Part shown: positions 50,140 to 62,300 of the stretch, one piece after another
Layout of the letters: each line of letters opens with the position of its first letter
Position numbering within the stretch: the stretch's first letter is position 1
Assembly: GCA_940671915.1 (NCBI GenBank)
Contig: CALNVZ010003426.1
Coordinates: forward strand, 55,001-119,000
DNA length: 64,000 nucleotides
Reading direction: 5' to 3'
Origin: Paracentrotus lividus
Lineage: Eukaryota > Echinodermata > Echinoidea > Camarodonta > Echinidae
Translations under genes and position numbers: made by a program
Notes under the pieces: model-generated
Databases searched by the model: none
The model's input: only the letters and a program-made list of their open reading frames with translations
What the model was told of the DNA's origin: nothing

Positions 50140-53100
50140 ATGGCTTCCGTTGACGTGGGAGATGTGTTTTCGTCAGCAACACCAAAAGGATCACCCATTG
50201 ATATTTTTACCACAGCCCACGAGTATAAAGGAGTAACGCTACCGGGCATCCAACCACTGGAGGTTCTGGAAGCATTGAAGAAATGGGAAACAAGGCCTGA
50301 TGATGTTTACATTGTAAGCTACCCAAAGTCAGGTAATATTTGTCTCATTGGAAGTGGCACGTCCAGGGGGTTGAAAAGGGGATGGTGGATTCTCAAGGAT
50401 GTACTCAATTGGATTATTCAATACGAATACAAACACATAAGCTCGGTTTTAGATGGGCTTTTTTTGGGGGGTCCTTAAGGTCCTATCTAGGGTAAAATTT
50501 GGCGCTGATTCCACAAATGTGAGTCTTACTGTGCGTATCCATGACACTTCGGCCATTTCGGCCAATTTTTGTCCAAAAATGACCATTTTGGTCACTTGTG
50601 GTCAAGGGTATTTTATTTCTATAATTTTTGCCGATAAATGGGATTTTAAAAACCTATCTGATGTAAAAATGTGCGCTGATTCTAGAAAAAGTAGTTTTAT
50701 TGACTCTGTGGGTCATTAAAGGGGTCATTTCGGTCAATTTTGGCCAAAAAATGAAATTTTTATCGTTTTGGGGGCCAAAATAAGACCAAAATGACCATCA
50801 GAGTCATCCAAGTGATGGTTTTCCCCCCTCAAAACCACTTTAAAAAACTTCCTTGGGTCTTACACAATAATTCTATACCATTTTCCTTAAACATTTGGAC
50901 AGCCCTTGTCATACAGGGCAGTTTGACCGAAAGTGACCATTTTGCAGTTTTGCAGGATTTTGCTATACATGTATGTATTAGTGTACACAATGTGTATATA
51001 CATTTACATGTATCATGTGTATTATCCTTTCGTTCAAACTCATTTCATTAAGGAGTTGACTTGTGGTGGAAAAGTGGGAACGATTTATCCCCTGTAAAAC
51101 TTGATGCAGATTTCAAAAATAGAGGTCTTATTCAACATACCCATAAGGTACTGGTCACTTATTGGTCACTTATTGGCCGAAGTTTGACCATTAGCCCAAA
51201 TAAAAATAAAATACTATTTACAATTAAACAGCGCCCAAGACATAGTTATAGTGCGTCTCAATGCGCTTTGCAGACATTGTTATTATCCCGGTCATCAGAA
51301 TCCGATATACCCGCACACAATGTGTGCACATTCTCCACTCCCTACTTAGCATTCCTGTCATGCCATGCACTATTTAAAAAAAAAGGGTGTGATATATATT
51401 TTTTTAAGCAAAAGGCATGCACAAATATGATAAGTCTGACAATTTGTCTATCTATTCAATGTGATTTAACCATAGTAATGTCCACTTTGGCGGTCCTTAC
51501 CATTTTGACCCGCACTGACCTTTCCAATATCCGAATCATGTGGTCAATATTAATGTGGGTCAATGATAACAACGGCCAAAGTGAATAAAAGTAATATACC
51601 ATTTAGTCTATAACGCAATGCTTGTATCAAGTTTAATGTTTGTAAATGCTCATCCGCGTTAAAACTTATTAATTTCCCCAATCATTAAGTTCTGGTCATT
51701 TTGGCCGCTTTTTGGTCAAAGGAACATGTACGTAAGCACTAAGTTTATGCCATTATAATTCTAAAAAGAATAAGATTTCAATCACTAAGCGTATGTTGTA
51801 TAGGCCTAATTGTATGCAAAGAATAACAATTGTATAATCGTCATGATGGTGTAAGCAAAACAAAGTAAGAGTAAATTCCAAGCTGATCATGCTCACCCAA
51901 GCTGACCAATATTTTTATGATTTCCATAGCAACATGAGTTGCTATGGAAGTTTCATATACTAAATAACTATATAATTGTATAACTGCATGATCTGCTGAC
52001 CATTTGGAATATCACCAAGGAATACAAAAATTACAGAAGAATGTCATGAAAAATGTAATCTACGACTTGACTGTTATAGCAAATGCAGTTTTCATGTTGC
52101 TAGATAATTATGTGTCCTGAGCCAGTCCAGTATCCTTAACCAAGGTCCTCAATGCCTTCCTCTCGGGAAAGTATTTCAACTAGGTAGAGAGAAGTCATGA
52201 CCTCCTGGCAACTTATCGTTCATTATAAACATATTGAACTCTTCTTGTAACGTGAAGAGGCAAATGAAAGCTACAGTCATTTGGTCAAGATATTGATGGA
52301 TGTCCAGTCATCATCTCCTGAAAGGATGGAAGACAGTGTCTATAACTCCTCCGTGGTTGTCTTTGATCGTTTCTGCAAAGACACCATTGTAACAAACGTG
52401 GTGTAAATCTTGGTTGGGATGAAACTAGTGGACATGGTTTACTCTGTGTTTACTGTTCATTAGAGCTATGAGAACCATGTTGATCTGTTCACATTCATGA
52501 TAGGAGAAACAATGAATGTCTTCTTTGAAGCGATCTGCCACAATTAAGCATGCCATTATGTGCTTGTAGGGCCTATACACTATCTTTGTGTCCTGTACAG
52601 GAATACCACTCACCCTGGAATAATACATGGGTTGTATGTTAGTGAGGTTGTCATCAATTCATCTGGATACAAAAATTAGTGCTGATGCAACATCTCGACG
52701 AACAAACATTGCATCCTTCAACCAAAATCAGGAAGCACTTGATCAAAGCCATGAACTTAGTAGGTCCAAGGACAATAAGTTCCATGGAGACTTGAACGAG
52801 TGCAAGATATGACACCAGAATGATTCCCTTTGCCGAGTCTTTGACCAATAATACTGATCTAGTGTGCTTTCTAGCAGGAGATAAAAAGATTCCTTGTGAT
52901 GTGAATAATGACATGCTAAACCTCTTCCTCTTGAACAATGGTACAAACTCATTCCTTCAGGGATCAATGACCCTTCAAGGTTAGAAAGACCCTTGCTAAA
53001 AATTAAGTGAAGGATTTCGCCAGTTCAGAGAGGTGACTGACTAATAATGCTTCTAGCCTGCTCCCTGATTTTAGCGGATATATTCCCTTTCTTGGTCATG

Positions 53101-56100
53101 AGATGCTGTAACAGCAATGATGGTTATCCACAGATTGGTCAACTAGCTGTCATGCAAACAAATCGATGACAACTTCTAAGACACAGATAAGCAATCTCTT
53201 ATAAGTTGTTCCCTTGTTCCAGGAAGAGTGGTATCCTTGAACAGGACCCAAGATAGTATATACCTGTCAGGCACATGATGGCGCTCATAATTGTTGAAGT
53301 TCTCGGAGACGTTCATTGTTTCATCTATCAAGAATGTGAAAAGATCAACATATGAATTTCAAGGCTCTAATGAACAGAAAATAATGTCAACCAAGTCAGT
53401 GCAATTCATCTTACAATAATATTGACACCTTGTTTGCCACCGTGGCGTCTTGGCAGAAATGATCAAAGACAACCATAAAGAAGTTGTAGACACTTTCTTC
53501 TATCATTTCAGGAGATGGAGATGACTCACTGGACATCCTTCAAGATCTTGACCAAATAACTGTAGCTCTCATTTACTTGATGCGCGTATTAGTTGCCAGG
53601 ATATTCTCCCCGCCTTTCCTGAGAAGAAGGCATTGCTGGAGCCTTGGTTAAGGACGCCGGACTCGCTATTGACACATGTCTAGCAACATGAAAACCGGCA
53701 TTGCTCTAATGGTCAAGTCATTGAAAGTTGTTGAAATACATATTTCATGACATTCTTCATCAATTGCGATATTCCAAATCGTCATCAGATCATGGACATG
53801 TATATAATAGTCATATGAAACATAATTCAAGTCAATATAGGTCGCTAAGGAAATCATTATTATTGGTCAGCTTGAGTTATAGCATGATCAGCTTGGAATT
53901 TACTCTTACTTTGTTTCGCTTACGCCGTCATGACGATTATACAATTGTTATTCTTTGCATACAATTGTACAATATACGCTTAGTGATTGAAATCTTATGC
54001 TTTTTAGAATAAAAATGGCATAAAATTAGTGCTTACGTACATGTTCCTTTGACCAAAAAGCGGCCAAAATGACCAGAACTTAATGATTTGGGGAAATTAA
54101 TAAGTTTTAACGCGGATGAGCATTTACAAACATAAAACTCGATACAAGCATTGCGTTATAGACTAAATGGTATATTACTTTTATTCACTTTGGCGGTTGT
54201 TATCATTGACCCACATTAATATTGACCATTCGCATATGGGAAAGGTCAGTGCGGTCAAAAAGATAAGAACCGCCAAAGTGGACATTAGTATGATTAAATC
54301 ACATTGAATAGATAGACAGATTGTCAGACTTATCATATTTGTGCATGACTTTTGCTTAAAAAAAATATATATCACACGCTTTTTGTTTTAATAGTGCATG
54401 ACAGGAATGCTAAGTAGGGAGTGGAGAATGTGCACACATTGTGTGCGGGTATATCGGATTCTGAAGACCAGGATAATAACAATGTCTGCAAAGCGCTTTG
54501 AGACGCACTATAACTATGTCTTGGGCGCTGTTTAGATTGTAAATAGTATTTTATTTTTATTTGGGCTAATGGTCAACCTTCGGCCAATAAGTGACCAATA
54601 AGTGACCAGTACCTTATGGGTATATTGAATAAGACCTCAATTTTTGAAATCTGCATCAAGTTTTACAGGGGATAAATCGTTCCCACTTTTCCACCACAAG
54701 TCAACTCCTTAATGAAATGAGTTTGAACGAAAGGATAATACACATGATACATGTAAATGTATATACACATTGTGTACACTAACACATACATGTATAGCAA
54801 AATCCTGCAAAACTGCAAAATGGTCACTTTCGGTCAAACTGGCCTGTATGACAAGGGCTGTCCAAATGTATAAGGAAAATGGTATAGAATTATTGTGTAA
54901 GACCCAAGGAAGTTTTTTAAAGTGGTTTTGAGGGGGGAAAACCATCACTTGGATGACTCTGATGGTCATTTTGGTCTTATTTTGGCCCCCAAAACGATAA
55001 AAATTTCATTTTTTGGCCAAAATTGACCGAAATGACCCCTTTAATGACCCACAGAGTCAATAAAACTACTTTTTCTAGAATCAGCGCACATTTTTACATC
55101 AGATAGGTTTTTAAAATCCCATTTATCGGCAAAAATTATAGAAATAAAATACCCTTGACCACAAGTGACCAAAATGGTCATTTTTGGACAAAAATTGGCC
55201 GAAATGGCCGAAGTGTCATGAATACGCACAGTAAGACTCACATTTTTGGAATCAGCGCCAAATTTTACACTAGATAGGACCTTCAAACCTTCCCCAGCAA
55301 AAATTCTGATTAAAGGCCCTTGGCTCCTAGGGTAACAGGTATTTTGATCGTTCATAGGCCCAAGGGGGCAATTTTTTTTTAAAAAATCATTTGATCGATC
55401 TTAACTTAATTTCTCAAGGTCATCATGCGGGGAGCTATTTATAGTTAAATAAAGAAATACATGCACAAAAGTTGAACTAATCATTTTGACTCTGTAAAAT
55501 CAAAATTTAATGATGGAGACTGAAGAATTTTTGATATAACGATCAGATGTATCCGAGTTGTAAATTTATGCACATGGTGCAACACAAGATGTAAGGCCTG
55601 TTTTGTCGAGTTCATTACTCACTGGGCAATGAGACAGTTATGATTCATAGAATCCCATTTCTGAATTATTCTTAACCTTTTCGTATCCATCTTAACCAGA
55701 CTACTGTACCAAACTGTAGGAGCCATGTGAGGACATGCATTGAAATAAATATGTAACGAATAGTTTAGCTTCATTCAGGTAAAAAAAAAGGAAATAAATA
55801 AAAAAAATCTAATGATACAATCATGCATAATTGCTATTTTGAAGGTCAGGTTGGAGTTGCCTAAGATTTTGAAGATCATGGGTCGATTGATTCTGTGATA
55901 TCTAAGAATCAATATCATCAGAGTCCCTTTTATAGGTACGCTAATATAATTACTTTTTATTCATTGTGAATGATGCTAATGATATAAGATTTTCAGGGTT
56001 TTCTCTTGACACATTATTATTTATGAGGTTACTAAATATTTAAGCCAAAGCCCAAAATACGTTTAGGCTTCATATTCATAACAGTTAGGTATCTACACAT

Positions 56101-56109
56101 ACACACACT

Positions 56110-56159
<50 letters not shown>

Positions 56160-59100
56160 AATAGCAAGAATTCAAGAATTATCAAAGCGCTTGATATATA
56201 AACCAGTCCATGATAGATCAGCAGTGAAATTTATTCCTAAATCTTTTTCTGTCATCCGTTTGGTGTAATGTCAGGTTTTGCACCCAGTTTTATCGTGTGT
56301 AGGTTGGTACCTGAAAATAGTAACAAACTGTCGTCAGCATAATAGATATAATTTCAAAAAAAGCATGTCATCAATATCATACTAGAAGAGGGTAGGGCCT
56401 AAAATGTTCCCATTTGATATGGCTGGCAGGGAGGCAGGTGTAGCCTTCATCGTGTTCATGACAATCGATTAATTATGTTCTAAAACAGGTTACACACCAT
56501 CCAAAGTTTAATACTACAAAAATCAAAACTTTGTATTTAGTTAGGATTCACAGTATGATAGACTTTGAGTACGTCTAGAAGAACCATTCTTAGAAATTTA
56601 CGAAATTTTACACCCCCAAAATGCGAAAAAATAACATTAAACAATGATCAATATGAAGTTACGATTGATTTTTTGGTCGGTAGAATCTAAATGGACAGGG
56701 TGCTCTAATGTTGAGGATCTTAATCCTAACCCTAGCCATAGCCCTAATCTTAATCATATACTAATACTAATCAATGACTGTACCTGCGTTTCAAATGAAG
56801 TAAAATCTTTCGCAACTTTTTATCAAAGTTTTTATCGTAAGTCATAAATCTTTAAGTTACAGGGCACTGGACAGATTTACTGCTATGCTACAGTCACACA
56901 GACACTTACGTTGAGTTACGTCTGGTTGCGTCCAAAAATTATTTTCTTTTCTGCTGATCCCCACGGATGCCTACCCGTCATAGTCAGCAGTGGAAGTATT
57001 GATAATTTCGTTCATCCAGTAAAACAAAGAAATACATTTAAAAAATGATAGAATAGAAGAAGAAATCAGATTAAAACAGCACAAACGTATCTATACGTAA
57101 GTGTCTGTGTGACTGCAGCATTATATGTTTAACATGTTAGCTATATTGTGTTTTTCCGGAATATTGTTGCAGGGACGCACTGGATTGCTGAGATTGTCTT
57201 CCTCATCATGAACGACCTCGATCTGGAGAAGATTGATCGTTCCCACATGGTGATTGGTCTGGACCTCGCATTAACACACGATGGCGATGGCTGGGGCAAA
57301 CCTGGTCATGAGGTAATTGCAAAGTGGTCATCACCGCGAATTATTTGCGGTCACATCTTAGAAGAGTTCACTCCAGAGCAGATCAAGGAATCAAAGGTGA
57401 GAATGTGACCAACTGGAATGCTCCTGAGTAAGTGAAGATTGTTGTGCACTGTATTGTGCTTGTTAATTAATGATCGGACTAATAATGTCCCGTAAGAACT
57501 TTCGTCATCAAATGTGCTTTCTAAGAAGCCTGTTTCTCGAAACAGGTTCTAAGTTCTTGGACAATCCATAGGGACGCGTGTAGAATTAACGCTCGTTTTG
57601 ATGGGATGTCCACGAACTTCTGACGGTTACGAGACACGGGATTTAGGTTTTCCCTACCAATTTTTTTTCTATGTTTTTTTTTTTTTTTTTATTTTTTGGT
57701 TTTTTTTGTTGTTGTTTGTTTGTTTATTTGTTTTTGCGTGTGTGTGTGTGTGTGTGTGCATTACACTGAAAAGATAAACTTTGGACATTGACAAATTATA
57801 AATTTGTCATTTAATGTGGTTTATTTAACAAATTAATAAATTTGTCATGCAAAGATTTGTTCATTATAGATTTGTCATGCACCATAACATGACGAATATT
57901 TTAATTTGTCATGAAAAAGTGGTTCTAATTTGACAAACCTTTTTTCAAAGTTTGTCATTGCAACATTTTAATTCCTCATTTCTCATTTTTCAATTTGTTT
58001 TTTCATTCATCAATTTGTACTGCATTTTGACGTTAATTGTCATGTAACAGTCATAAAACACACCTGTAATAAACAAACAATAACAGATAGTTAATATTTT
58101 TTTGTCAGGTTTTAATAGAACCATCGAAATTCCTTGATGAAACAAATTCAATTTTATTTTTTTAGTATAAAAGTTTTACCTTTTTCCGATCTACTCAAGG
58201 CCTTGCTCCTCGCAGCTAATCACGGCGACCGGCGAGTGATTCGAAGACGCTGATTATGTGCGGGGTTCCCAAACTGTCTTCAGCGAGCTAAATTTGTCAT
58301 GCATTTTGCGTCACAAATTGATTTGTTTTTCAGCAAAATATTTGTATTTAATTCGTTATGGCCGATTAAAATCGTCATTTCTACATTTTGACTTGCGAAG
58401 AGGATTTTGTCAATTACGGTTGCGAAGAGTCGTCACGAAATATAAATCAGTCAGTCAATGCGCAAGTATTGTTTTGTCAACACCGTTGATAACTTTGTAT
58501 AGTCTCATCAATTTGTTATGTATACTACCATTGAGTTTGTCATTCACAGTTATATCGCAAAACAAATTATTTTACCCCGATTGACGAATTAATCTGGCCT
58601 TGTGACAAAGTTATCTTTTCAGTGTAGGCCATTGATTCCAGTTTCAAGGACTTAAGTTTGGGACAATCATAAATTATATTTTGCAGAATTACTGTGCTCA
58701 ATCAAGCATGAAATGACGTCTAATCATAATACAAGTTCAAATGGCAGCTGGTAAAATTACCTACACGTATATGTAACAAAAATTTCAACTCTTTCCGATT
58801 TAAAAAGAAAAACGTTACATTTTGATTTTCGAAGTTACTTTTTGTGTTGTGTTTAATAAAAGCAGTAGTTGTTGTACCGGCGTCTCAGTTAGTAACTTAG
58901 TAGTAGTGGGGGTAGTTATAATCGTTAATGTCAATATGTCTGACCCGTCCAGGTCATCTATTTCTCTCGGAACCCTAAAGACGTTCTAGTCTCATATTTC
59001 AAGTTCCTCGGTCCATCTCTTCCCGATTGGATGGAAGGGTGGAAAGGATTCGTCCCTTATTTTATTTCGGACAAAAGTAAGTAATCCGATTTTTGCTCTT

Positions 59101-62100
59101 TCTGTAGATTTGAAAGAGAAATTTAATGAAATATATATGACAAAAATTGAATTTAAATGTCATTGAACATGTTGAATCCCATTAACCATTATTTTCATTT
59201 TATTTTTACGGCGAAACATTCAATGATAATTTAAATTGATTTAGTACATGAACGTGGAGTATTGTTTTCAGACGTGTCATGCGATTTCTATGATGTATTT
59301 GTAACTGCCGTTTTCTTGTGTTATTGTTATCTTACTTATTTCGATATTACTTGTATTTTAGAAATTGTATTTACGTTTATTCTGTCGATAGTGTTTCATG
59401 GAAGTTGGTTCCGTCATGTTAAAGGATGGTTTTCACACAAGGATCGACCAAATATTCTTCTTTGTAAATACGAAGATTTCCATCAGGTATGTACCTATTA
59501 GGTCCTGAAACAACACATCATCATCTTCTTCTTCTTCTATAATTAGAATCTGCTGCTATAATTACTAGTACTATAATAATTCAGTTCACAGCTTTGTAAA
59601 GTTTGATTTCCTGTTAATTAATTTGTTAGCCCTGGTTTTTAAGAAATCTGAATCAATCAGCGATTGGCACGTGTTAGCATTGCTATGAACTGGCATTGTT
59701 CTTTTGACAATGAAAGCTGACTATTACACATTTCATGTGTCATATGTTGGGGTATAGTAAAAGGGTGGAGGCGTTACATTTTGGAGGAAGAATTATCATA
59801 ATTATTTCACATAGCATGAAAAACTATGTACAGTCATGAGCTGGGCCATAGGTCATATTATAGATAATTTATCAGGCTACATTTCTGTCACGTTTCAGCT
59901 TTGTCCTGCTCATAGTTCTAATAGAAAGATAATTTAAGTGGAGTGGGGTAAGGGGTGGAGGATCCTACGGTGGAGGCACGTGTTAAAGCATCGGGAATTC
60001 CCATTTTCGTTACTTTGTTATTCTTTGTTGCGTTATATCTTTGCAGCCAATTGGTCTTATGGTTTGAGTGATATATCGTTCTCTTTGGAATTTATCTGGT
60101 TTTAGATAAATGTGAAGTAGATTTTTTGAAAGTCATTTAATCCATTCATTAATCAATTAAAGCATACTTAATGCACGCATCCTCATAGACAATGCATTGC
60201 AGGCATTAAAAATGCCACATGCAATTTCATAACTATAATTTTTATTTTTTCGACAGTTTCTTTGCATGCATGATGATAAACAATTAAGTGGAAACATATT
60301 ATTTTCAATAAACTTTGTTTGAGTTGTAATCGAAGTGTAAAAGACACACATTTTCCCCCTTGTTTGACACCCTGTAGCGCGGTTAGAAAAAATAATTTTG
60401 TATTACAAGTTAATATTTTTAGAAGCATAGAGTCTTATTAAAAGAATCCAAGATTATTAATATAATTTGGTGCAAAGATTAAGAAATTATTCACCAGTAA
60501 AATTGTGAAGTTTTTTAAAACCATTTTTGTAACATGTAACACTCTGTATAGCTTTTATGACACACCTTATACAGGCACAAAAATTAGTTAATCATCTTCC
60601 TATCAATCTCTGCTTTCAATATATATATATAAACACAAAACAAAAAGAGAGTTTCCCCTATTTTAGATATCAATAATTTTTGAACCAGGAGGAATTAAAA
60701 AAAAATCTAATTATATGTCCATGTAGGGAATTTAATTAGCCACAATGGGAGTGAATTTCAGGAAAAATCATCTAGTCATGCTTCAGTGAGCAATGGTTGA
60801 ATGCAAAAAATTCATTTTTTGAAGTTCACAAGCTTAAAATGGCAACTTTGATTCAATGATAACGGATCCATTTTCAGATTTTTAACATTTCACACGTCAG
60901 AATGTATGTCAAACGTGCTTCCCAATATAAGGAGACGAAATTTGCGTCAAATTTAACGGTTGAGTGAGCATGCAGCATAAATTGCCCGAACTGCAATTTT
61001 TACTTCTTTGCCATGGTATATTCGATCAAACATGATGGAATTCCTCTTTTGGAAGTGTATGTAACCAATATCCATTCATTTACGGTTGAATGAACCCATC
61101 AATCAACCAAAAAATAGGCCATTTTAGAGAATTACGAAGAGTCATTGTAGTAATTTTATGCACAAGAAAGCATCTCAATAACATTTTCTTGGTGTTATTT
61201 AAATTCTTTGGACACGTGTTAATGATGCTATGGCATTTATTTACGAATTCATGCTTCAGTGAGCACGTGAGACTCGAAAAGCCCTTTTCTCACGTCCGGA
61301 CTAAAATTCGAATTCTTACTTTGATTGAATATAACATTATTCTTTTCGGGGAGTACTTTTGATTTTATTTTCATAAAAATCCCGATGTTTCACGCCTCTG
61401 TTTTGAATTCCTCCTGGTTCAAAAATTATTGATTTCTGAAATAGGGGGAACTTTCTTTTTGTTTTGTGTTTATATATACTTTTGTACATGTCATGTGCAC
61501 CCAACTTTATATAAATGTAATATATCATCCAAATAGGATTTGAGGGCAAGCGTCAAAAGAGTTGCTGATTTCTTGGGGCGCCCTCTCTCGGAGGAAAAGC
61601 TGGACAAGATGGTTGAGTTGACCGAGATGAAAGGTATGAAGAAGACTTACCAAGACATCGAAGAGAAGAAGGGTTATGAGGGAAAACTATTCACCAGGAT
61701 GTTTGCAGAAAAACCGATTCTTAGGAAAGGTAACGTAAATATTCATATAATGAATGAAAGCGCCGTAAAATATAAAAACAACAACAACAACGGAAATATT
61801 AAGTGTTCTATCTTTTTTAACGTCAACCGAAAGATATATATTGAATTTGGAAAGAATAATTGTTATAATTTATTAGCATGGAACTTCTTCCTATGTGTAT
61901 ATATACAGGTAAGTGCTTACATTTAGCTTTTGTTTGCTTTATTTGTTGAAAACAAGAGATGGCACATTGAATACAGTAGCCAGATTTCATACAATGAATG
62001 TATCGGGCCCCTGCGTAAACATAATAGAGCCGCTTTTGTTCCCGGACAATTGGGCCCGAGAAATGCATTCAATTCGATTTTCTTGGATCCGCGAATCGTA

Positions 62101-62300
62101 ATGACCTCTCCCACGTCCAAATACTTGTGAAAGGTGAAAAAAATAAAACCTCTTGAATAATAAACTAACCTCTTATTGCATCGGCAGGTAAAGTTGGTGG
62201 TTGGAAGGATGAGTTCACCGTGGCTCAAAATGAATATTTTGACAACATTTACAAGCAGGAGATGGATGGAAGCGGCATCGAATTCGAGTTTGAATTGTAA
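50140..62300 (+). CDS. Cytosolic sulfotransferase gene 3 (SULT family, six coding exons)
   Basis: Predicted 313 aa PAPS-dependent sulfotransferase, fully open. Exons 50140-50332, 57173-57396, 58953-59076, 59392-59486, 61537-61729 and 62188-62300, phases as in genes 1 and 2, all GT-AG. Start ATG in good context (AACATGG). The phosphosulfate loop is SYPKSGTHW (60-68), Ser replacing the Thr of genes 1 and 2; catalytic His125 in GHILEEF; Arg145 and Ser153 in [14 protein letters not shown] 275-277; K283..T287-V288..E292 dimer motif. Exons and several introns are closely similar to gene 2 (for example both sides of exons 3 and 4), so they are a recent tandem pair now 22 kb apart. Intron 1 is 6.8 kb because of a 4.8 kb near-palindrome plus a LINE remnant and a small element; intron 4 holds an ~850 bp inverted-repeat element. 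Acceptor substrate unknown. Confidence 0.93.
52317..52580 (-). pseudogene. Protein-like fragment, inner left arm
   Basis: The minus strand reads [27 protein letters not shown] (about 52480-52517) and, in a second block (52317-52386), [17 protein letters not shown]. The inverse partner at 53270-53523 encodes similar residues with mostly conservative changes, so this was once coding. I do not recognise the family. Stops and frame changes make it a relic. Confidence 0.5.
53270..53523 (+). pseudogene. Protein-like fragment, inner right arm
   Basis: The plus strand reads [11 protein letters not shown] and [12 protein letters not shown] (about 53270-53350), then [17 protein letters not shown] (53444-53523). 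It corresponds to the left-arm pieces in order and spacing. Divergence between the two is much greater than between the outer arms. Family not recognised. Confidence 0.5.
55580..56550 (-). mobile_element. LINE reverse-transcriptase remnant in gene 3 intron 1
   Basis: On the minus strand, in order: a GNILGPTLF-like motif (about 56400-56420), [15 protein letters not shown] with the catalytic YADD (about 56300-56345), and farther on [16 protein letters not shown] (about 55680-55735), which resembles the thumb region. Frames are broken and 5' and 3' ends are missing. The first part is also present at 22335-22470 in gene 2 intron 1. Confidence 0.7.
56104..56158. repeat. (AC)n microsatellite
   Basis: About 50 bp of AC dinucleotides within the LINE remnant region. 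Confidence 0.95.
56891..57115. mobile_element. CAGTCACACAGACAC element, copy C (complete)
   Basis: 225 bp with near-perfect 20 bp terminal inverted repeats (CAGTCACACAGACACTTACG and its inverse). It ends 57 bp upstream of exon 2 of SULT gene 3, close enough to affect branch-point or acceptor context. Confidence 0.85.
57529..57640. mobile_element. Small inverted-repeat element in intron 2
   Basis: Left CCTGTTTCTCGAAACAGG then AAGTTCTTGGACAATCC; right GGATGTCCACGAACTT then GTTACGAGACACGGG, which is an imperfect inverse. About 110 bp. No second copy in the window. Confidence 0.5.
57762..58626. mobile_element. TACACTG-ended element with AATTTGTCAT subterminal repeats
   Basis: 865 bp in intron 2 of gene 3. 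Ends TACACTGAAAAGATAAACTTTG and ..CAAAGTTATCTTTTCAGTGTA (first 11 bases identical to the 8282-11324 element), TA at both edges. Internal AATTTGTCAT / ATGACAAATT motifs recur about twenty times in both orientations. A GC-richer centre (58195-58265) has no recognised coding. Confidence 0.75.
60625..61478. mobile_element. Inverted-repeat element in gene 3 intron 4
   Basis: Arms of about 75 bp: ATATATAAACACAAAACAAA.. ..ATTTTTGAACCAGGAGGAATT (60625-60697) and the inverse AATTCCTCCTGGTTCAAAAAT.. ..TTTTGTGTTTATATAT (61404-61478). Inside, CATGCTTCAGTGAGCA occurs twice (near 60777 and 61250). No transposase. Absent from intron 4 of gene 2 (338 bp), so it inserted after the duplication. Confidence 0.75.

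Larger units (their letters stand above)
50477..55283. mobile_element. 4.8 kb near-palindrome (giant inverted repeat) in gene 3 intron 1
   Basis: Opens AAGGTCCTATCTAGGGTAAA and closes with the near-inverse ..TTTACACTAGATAGGACCTT. The outer ~1340 bp of each arm (50477 to about 51815; about 53945 to 55283) match almost base for base in inverse. Farther in, to the centre near 52880, the arms still align but with many substitutions and indels. Outer arms are full of GACCATTTTGG/CCAAAATGGTC motifs. The inner arms contain matching protein-like pieces. A foldback-type or long-TIR transposon is possible, but I recognise no transposase and no clear target duplication. Confidence 0.8.
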
